Positions 60,355-64,000 of a stretch of DNA of 64,000 nt are shown here, piece after piece. A model generated the notes under the pieces. That model was not told the DNA's origin and did no database searches. It saw only the letters and a list, made by a program, of their open reading frames with translations. The stretch covers positions 1 through 64,000 of the forward strand of contig VXBA01001185.1 in the NCBI GenBank assembly GCA_013399895.1, written 5' to 3'. Origin of the DNA: Serilophus lunatus. Lineage: Eukaryota; Chordata; Aves; Passeriformes; Eurylaimidae. The position numbers and the translations under genes were made by a program. The stretch's first letter is position 1, and each line of letters opens with the position of its first letter.

Positions 60355-63300
60355 AAAGATGTCTCTGTCTGCTGCTATAAGTTTTTTACCTTTAATTCCT
60401 GAATTCCAGTCAGTTAGTGACAGGCAAAGGATGTAAATCCCAGAATGTGTCTGTGTTGATACTGCCTCACATGGCACACAACAGCAGAACTTCTCCCCAG
60501 CATGAAGACCTCAGTCATGTCAGTCCTCAGCCCTCCCTCCCTGCCTCTGCAAATAAATCAGGGTATGATGAATTTTCTCTAAAGCAAAGTCCTTTCAGCA
60601 AACTGCAGCAGCAACCCTCTCTTCCATCCATCAACATAGCATTATCTGACGACCAATTTGCTCCTTCTACTTTCGGTTAATTTCCCCACAAACACATATT
60701 GCTGATTTCTGTCCTTTAAGGCTGTGTTTCGTCAAAAGGCATTTCATGAAATTCTAGCAGAATCACCCAGCCCACATTGGCTACCATTTCATTCACCCTT
60801 CACCCACCAACCCTCTTGTAATCTCGCTCTTAATCATCCAACTTCCAGGTCCATGTGGAGAAAGGCAAAACAGTCATATCCATCACAGCTGGCATATGAA
60901 CCTCTTGAAGGGCTCATTTATCATTAAAACACTCTGGCAAAAATTTAAATGTATTTGTTTAAGGTGACAGGTGAGAAGGAGATGGCTATTAACACAAGGT
61001 GGAGGAAGGATTGGACCTGTCTTTATTCCTTTATTCTCTGTGAACAACACAGAGAGGCTTAAGTCTTCCTTAAGACCAGAGCCATACTTGGCCTTGCTGA
61101 GCAGTGCCCTTGCCTCTCGTTTGAGGACCAAGAGTCAATTAGCATCACAGCTAGCACATGTATTTCTGGCAGCAGCAGTCAAGGCAGTCCTTTGCCACCA
61201 GTTCTCTGAGACAGTGAGTGGGAGCATTTGCTGGCAGCCAGCTCTACCAGGCTGCTGGCCCCAGCCCTGCAGAGGAAAGCTGAGACAGTCCTTGCAACTC
61301 ACAGCAGCCAGCGGGCCAGGAGGTGTGTCAGCCTGGATTCAGCACAACAACAAGGTGACTGTAAGGGCAGGTAATGCTGGGGCAAGGCTGTACATCGACC
61401 CCATATGCCCAAGCAGCAGGCATTGCTGCCTGATGGGACAGCCGTACTGTCCCGGAGGACTTGCACGGCAGCCAGTACAGGAAGGTGATGGGCTGGCCCT
61501 ACGGGACTGCTGTCTCAAACAACTTCAGGAAGGTATTTCATGAGAAGCGGCAGCGAGGGCAAGTCCCCGTGAGGATGTTTCTAACCAAATCAATACTCCA
61601 GCTGACCATATTTAAACAGAGAAGCTGTCCCGGACATGCAGTGAAGGCTCTCCAGCAGCAGAGGAGAGCCCCGTGTCAGCTCTGCGGCACCATCTAGCGC
61701 TAACAGAGAAAATCGCTCTAGGGAAAACATCCACTCCAGGTCAGGCACTTTGGAAACAATGCAAAATAAAGGCATATCAATACATGTCCAAAGGCAGGCA
61801 ACTAGTGACAACCCATTTGCACTGTACACATGCCAGGGCCGCCTTCTGTCACTCCAGGATCGTTTCTGTTGTGTAGACTAAACTGGTTGCACACCAGTTA
61901 ACATCCTGGCAGCGTGCACTGCGGAGTCCAGCCACGCTCATTACCGCTATTCCCAACAGACTCAGCAGATGAATCACAACAGCCATATGTTCTAAAAATG
62001 TACGTGCAGCCTTGCAGCTGCCTCTCGCTCCCGTTCCAGGCTGAAGGCTACACGGCTGTGCTGCGCACGCACTGAAAATCATGGCTGAAGGGCAACGACA
62101 GCTGCTCTGCGACCAAGACCCCTCAGCCCTTCAGAAGGCAGTCAGAGCCAACACTCATAAGTGTCATGCATAACAGGTGCCAAGGTAGAGGAAGAGATGA
62201 GCCCAGCTCCTGGGGATGCTGGCCATTAGCTTAGACATTCAAATCTCTGCTCAACCAACTACACAGCCCAAGCAGTTCCCTCCTGCTCTCTAAAGTTACA
62301 TCTACTTCCTCCAATTTTATTATCACTACAAATTGAGGAGGTTGAGGTTGCTTCTTTTTCCCATTTCCTGCATCCTAAAAAGCTCACTACCTGTAATAAA
62401 TCTAAACGATAAATCCCTTTTATTATTTTTTTTTCCAAAAGCAGCTTAGTTCCTGTAATTTTTATAGCTGCTTATTCACAACATCAGAAGAACTACATTC
62501 CAGAACTTCAGCTCCATTTTTCAGGCTTCAAGTATTCCAGCAAATTTGACTTTAGAACAGTAGAAGCCTCCAAAGTTACAGAATTCACATCTTTAAATTG
62601 AATAAAGATCTATAGTTTCTGAAATGTAGTTTGAAACATTTTTTCCAAACTCTGCCTTGATCAAACCAAAAAATGACAATCTTGCATTCGCATGCCAAAA
62701 ACCACTTTGAAAATCTGACCCAAGTGACAAATAGAATTAACTTAAGTGAGCAGGACCTGATCAACAAGGAAGTCTACCACAAATGTGTTAACTTCAAGTT
62801 TTATTTATCATGTTGATGAAACACATAGCCTTTTCTGAAGAGCCAGCATCTGTAGAGCTGTTACAAACACATTTTGTACTCTATTACACCACAGATCGGG
62901 GAGAAGAACAAATAAAGCACAGGTTTCACACTGCACTTGATCAACATGAGTATTAAGTTACACATAATTTAGAAATCTTCTGATTTTACATATACATTGC
63001 ATTGGCCTCTGCTCAGCCTACATGCACAGTTAAACTTAATTTTTCTTACAGTCAACACTGGTTTTAGAATCTTTCTTGCTGTAAATGGTATCTTTTCCAT
63101 TTTATATCACCTAAATAGTATTTACATAAGTGTGCAAATTGCTTTGAAAGATAGAAACCAACACTAACACATAAGATACAGACAGTTTCTTCTATAGTTA
63201 AATGTTTACTAAAAGGCAGTTAACTTTCCTAACACACTTTCACTGTCTAAAATAGGAGAATAAATTATATAAAATAGACCATCTTATTTTCAGACACTTC

Positions 63301-64000
63301 CATTTTTGCAGATTTGGTCTTTGCAGCAACATTGCAATCAAAGATTAAGATTCTACTGCTAAGAATCAGAAAAGCCTCTTTGAATTCAATGGCAGCATGA
63401 CATTTTTAGTACCAGTTAGTTTTGCCCAGATTTTCCATACTTGGCACAGAAAAAAACCAAAAAAAAAACCAAAAAACAACTTGAGGGAGTGTGGAAGACA
63501 GTTTTGCACATCTATTTTATTCTGCAATATGAAAAGTATGCTTTCAGAATTTAATGCATAAATTTTAATTTTTCTTTTAAGGGCCTGTTAGTGTCACAAG
63601 CACAGTTTAAATAAATCTGCAAATTTTTTCACAGAAGCACACAAGGTTCCCCGTTTTGTTTCTTATGCATCTCATTTTCTCAGGTATATGCAATTGTAAT
63701 CTCCTTGGGATCACACAATAAAACTGATTTCAGAATTAGAAGAAGAAGGAAATAACTGAAGAAAATTCCTTAGTGCTCCCAGAGCTCCTATATGTGCGTT
63801 TTTTTTCTAAGTGTGACAAAGACACCCCATAAAAAGCAAATGTTCAACTTGATAAACAAATCCAGAAGATAGAAGTTGAGTAAACTAGAGTGAGTTGCTC
63901 CAATGGTGAGTTACAGGGAATGCTCCAAAAACATCTTTCAGGCACCCATGCCAGCATTCTCAGAGAAAAGCAACTTATTTACTAAAATTTCTCAGAGCTA

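Larger units (their letters stand above)
48087..64000. other. intergenic flank, second part
   Basis: This is 16 kb with one antisense CR1 (48925-49230), simple arrays at 48307-48324 (A), 58497-58533 (CCAA) and 60331-60354 (CA), and a CpG-richer patch at about 61440-62110. I found no exon of the convergent neighbour expected from mammalian synteny (NAPG). A 173-codon minus-strand open frame lies at 52080-52601. Confidence 0.6.

Noticed and set aside
60971..61543. 190-codon open frame on the plus strand
   Set aside because: It starts with GTG, no early in-frame ATG is present, no domain is recognisable, and it sits in a GC-richer patch where stops are rarer.

Overview
The window is vertebrate nuclear DNA, most likely from a bird. 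It has large AT-rich introns with GT/AG borders and at least nine fragments of CR1-type LINE sequence of the kind found in bird genomes, some carrying the CR1 3'-end reading WNGLPREVVESP or the antisense 'CACCACTTCCCTC...CCAACCTGAACC'-like consensus. There are no bacterial-style genes. Turtles and crocodilians also carry CR1, so 'bird' is an inference, and I cannot name the species.

Positions 890-34757 (+ strand) hold the last 20 coding exons that I can place of one gene, PIEZO2, the mechanosensitive cation channel. Every junction is GT/AG and every phase closes, giving 3569 coding bases (about 1188 residues plus a partial first codon) that end in a stop at 34755-34757. The identification as PIEZO2 rather than PIEZO1 rests on the C-terminal end TREKTN (PIEZO1 ends TRERE, from memory) and on the linker and cap sequences. 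In order, the exons encode: the end of a cytosolic linker; a membrane helix followed by a cytosolic arm; a long disordered Ser/Glu-rich loop that includes a 168-nt in-phase cassette exon; a four-helix transmembrane unit; a second Ser/Arg-rich loop; the last four-helix unit; the anchor and outer pore helix; the extracellular cap (five exons, fast-evolving and rich in N-glycosylation sequons); and one final exon with the inner pore helix and C-terminal domain. The 5' part of the gene lies outside the window. The 3' UTR appears to extend to about 36.0-36.4 kb, where four AATAAA hexamers occur.

From about 36.4 kb to 64 kb I see no convincing gene. This flank contains a roughly 900-bp CR1 copy (37.0-37.9 kb), further CR1 fragments, a long GATA tetranucleotide array (38.4 kb), a 683-base assembly gap (47404-48086) entered from a G-run tract, a C/A-rich CCAA array (58.5 kb), a CA array (60.3 kb) and a CpG-richer patch (61.4-62.1 kb). 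In mammals the gene beyond the PIEZO2 3' end is NAPG, convergent with it. I found no NAPG coding sequence here, though an AT-rich stretch after 62.8 kb could be a minus-strand 3' UTR.

The points most worth a second look are the cassette exon, whose two ends resemble its neighbours; an 80-nt open, AG/GT-flanked block in the first intron that would act as a poison exon if used; a tandem 27-bp duplication inside a cap exon; a PPxY motif in the cytosolic loop; and a 173-codon minus-strand open frame with a signal-peptide-like start.
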